Under the pieces are notes generated by a model. The model was not told the origin of the DNA and ran no database searches. It was given only the letters and a program-made list of their open reading frames with translations. A DNA stretch of 14,265 nucleotides. It comes from Oscillospiraceae bacterium. GTDB lineage: Bacteria > Bacillota > Clostridia > Oscillospirales > Ruminococcaceae. A program made the position numbers and the translations under genes. Of this stretch, positions 14,217-14,265 are shown piece by piece; the first letter of the stretch is position 1, and the number at the start of each line of letters is the position of its first letter. Location: contig JAHHUA010000029.1 of NCBI GenBank assembly GCA_020024235.1, positions 1-14,265 of the forward strand, given 5' to 3'.

Positions 14217-14265
14217 ATTCTGTTTTCCTTTACAATATCATATACTATAATAATAACATATTTTA

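Overview
The window looks like ordinary chromosome from a low-GC Gram-positive anaerobe, most likely class Clostridia. The evidence is AT-rich coding and intergenic DNA, strong AGGAGG-type ribosome binding sites, sigma-A-like promoters, Rho-independent terminators between units, a glutamate dehydrogenase that from memory closely resembles the Clostridium symbiosum enzyme, and an acyl-carrier citrate lyase. All 14 intact or edge-truncated genes stop with TAA (13) or TAG (1), never TGA. There are no rRNA, tRNA, CRISPR, IS or phage signs.

Left part (1-1606): the 3' part of a CaCA-family Na+/Ca2+ exchanger on the + strand meets, through a perfect 21-bp bidirectional terminator, two tiny minus-strand genes (65 and 52 codons). 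The 52-aa gene has its own promoter and terminator. The 65-aa gene begins only 16 nt past that terminator.

Centre-left, all minus strand (1607-9413): uvrC (nucleotide excision repair); then rsmD-coaD-sepIVA-like, tightly packed (16S rRNA methylation, CoA synthesis, and a coiled-coil protein resembling mycobacterial SepIVA), ended by a terminator; then parE-parC, a divergent type IIA topoisomerase pair with complete catalytic motifs but a Met at the quinolone-contact serine of ParC.

Centre-right (9481-12340): citD-citE-citF on the + strand, divergent from uvrC and translationally packed, encodes the acyl carrier, lyase and transferase subunits of citrate lyase (or the homologous citramalate lyase). 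The ligase and prosthetic-group genes (citC, citX, citG) are not adjacent, and CitF lacks the usual N-terminal extension. A shared terminator separates citF from the convergent gdhA.

Right part (12356-14265, minus strand): gdhA, preceded by two very small two-helix membrane protein genes. The outer one is interrupted by an in-frame TGA at codon 34, after which the same frame continues with a sensible second membrane helix.

Metabolically, citrate lyase (oxaloacetate plus acetate, or pyruvate plus acetate from citramalate) and glutamate dehydrogenase fit an amino-acid or organic-acid fermenting anaerobe. I found no clear novel multi-gene system. The most unusual items are the UGA-interrupted small membrane gene, the two small genes around an internal terminator, and the SepIVA-like protein beside coaD.
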